NCBI RefSeq assembly: GCF_026008495.1
Contig: NZ_BQUN01000063.1
Location: 40,227 to 104,226, forward strand
DNA length: 64,000 nucleotides
From: Streptomyces sp. A012304
Lineage (GTDB): Bacteria > Actinomycetota > Actinomycetes > Streptomycetales > Streptomycetaceae
Direction of reading: 5' to 3'
Every line of letters begins with the position of its first letter. Position 1 is the first letter of the stretch. Shown here one piece after another: positions 63,320 to 64,000 of the stretch. Both the position numbers and the translations under genes were made by a program. The notes under the pieces were generated by a model. The model did no database searches. It was not told where the DNA came from and was given only the letters and a program-made list of their open reading frames with translations.

Positions 63320-64000
63320 GTGAATCTGGAGCTCAGCGAGGAGCAGACCGCCGTCCGCCGGCTCGCCCGGGACTTCGTCGAGCGCGAGATCGCCCCCCAC
63401 GCCGCCGCCTGGGACCGTGCGGAGGAGGTCGACCGCTCGATCGTGAAGAAGCTCGGCGAGGTCGGCTTCCTGGGCCTGACCGTCGACGAGGCCTACGGCG
63501 GCAGCGGCGGCGACCACCTCGCGTACTGCCTGGTCACAGAGGAACTCGGCCGTGGCGACTCCTCGGTCCGGGGCATCGTCTCGGTCTCCCTCGGCCTGGT
63601 CGCCAAGACCGTCGCGGCCTGGGGCGACGAGGAGCAGAAGCGGCGCTGGCTGCCCGGGCTGACCTCCGGCGCGTACGTCGGCTGCTTCGGCCTCACCGAG
63701 CCCGGCACCGGGTCGGACGCGGGCAACCTCACCACCCGCGCGGTCCGCGACGGCGACCACTACGTCCTCGACGGCACCAAGATGTTCATCACCAACGGCA
63801 CCTGGGCCGACGTCGCCCTGGTGTTCGCGCGCTCCACCGACGCCCCCGGCCACCGGGGCGTCTCCGCCTTCCTCGTCCCCACCGACACCCCCGGACTGAC
63901 CCGCCGCGCGCTGCACGGCAAGCTCGGCCTGCGCGGCCAGGCCACGGCCGAACTGGTCCTCCAGGGCGTGCGGGTGCCCGCCTCCGCGATGCTCGGTGAG
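63320..64000 (+). CDS. Acyl-CoA dehydrogenase, N-terminal 227 residues
   Basis: FAD flavoenzyme of fatty-acid or branched-chain amino acid breakdown; the C-terminal part is beyond the window. The N-terminal helical domain (LELSEEQTAVRRLARDFVEREIAPHAA) and middle-domain flavin motif YVGCFGLTEPGTGSDAGNL, followed by KMFITNGTWADVALVFA, are typical. GTG 63320 gives the family's usual start; Shine-Dalgarno is weak. It is divergent from the TetR regulator and should be under its control. The catalytic Glu lies outside the window. Confidence 0.95.
   Translation, partial: MNLELSEEQTAVRRLARDFVEREIAPHAAAWDRAEEVDRSIVKKLGEVGFLGLTVDEAYGGSGGDHLAYCLVTEELGRGDSSVRGIVSVSLGLVAKTVAAWGDEEQKRRWLPGLTSGAYVGCFGLTEPGTGSDAGNLTTRAVRDGDHYVLDGTKMFITNGTWADVALVFARSTDAPGHRGVSAFLVPTDTPGLTRRALHGKLGLRGQATAELVLQGVRVPASAMLGE

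Overview
The window is a piece of actinobacterial chromosome, almost certainly Streptomyces. GC is very high, most third codon positions are G or C, GTG and TTG starts are common, several genes look leaderless, and the gene content is typical of the genus: streptogrisin-type proteases, a SepF-like protein, a conservon-type GTPase, a dnaE2 cassette, RskA-type anti-sigma, class F sortase and secreted lipases. From memory, the order sepF-like / dnaE2 / lipase / LPMO / homogentisate dioxygenase / citrate-metal transporter resembles the SCO17xx part of the S. coelicolor core chromosome. I see no tRNA, rRNA, insertion sequence, prophage or CRISPR array.

Layout. 1-9.7 kb: two unknown genes, a secreted Rpf-LysM protein, a stand-alone cytochrome oxidase subunit I, a small I78-type inhibitor, a PAP2 membrane protein, a PIG-V-like glycosyltransferase, a DHA2 drug exporter and the SepF-like gene. 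9.7-15 kb: a DUF5685 protein with an extreme cysteine-rich tail, an orphan CvnD-like GTPase and two streptogrisins with different propeptides. 15-19.5 kb: a LexA-boxed dnaE2 coupled to a Y-family-like gene lacking catalytic acids, i.e. a mutagenic translesion cassette. 19.5-25.3 kb: a cupin/MarR divergent pair with twin operators, a secreted lipase, the wreck of a sortase-anchored LPMO gene, and small housekeeping genes (GNAT, DUF402, GntR, DUF72).

25.3-40.8 kb: an AAA ATPase; a three-gene glycan operon with 4-bp overlaps (two glycosyltransferases and a polysaccharide deacetylase); a subtilisin and a GDSL lipase from a shared promoter region; a Ser/Thr kinase; then a block made of a NicO metal transporter with a huge His-rich loop coupled to a TPR protein, a secreted DUF4331 protein, and a divergent ECF sigma/anti-sigma pair. 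The last block could be one metal-related stress module. 40.8-49.3 kb: CoA-transferase, a DrrAB-like exporter with a divergent TetR and twin operators, an orphan type-ISP-like specificity protein, hmgA with a HutC-type GntR regulator, and a lipoprotein coupled to a TetR.

49.3-64 kb: a molybdopterin oxidoreductase behind an 18-bp perfect palindrome, a CitMHS transporter with an MFS partner, a sortase F with its likely surface partner, an aldehyde dehydrogenase and alcohol dehydrogenase operon, a 39-bp tandem repeat, an MHS transporter, a DMT exporter, an ArsR-type regulator, and a TetR divergent from an acyl-CoA dehydrogenase cut by the window edge. The operator in this last intergenic region recurs upstream of the aldehyde dehydrogenase 6.6 kb away, suggesting a small local regulon. 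Functional calls rest on reading motifs by eye; no database search was possible.
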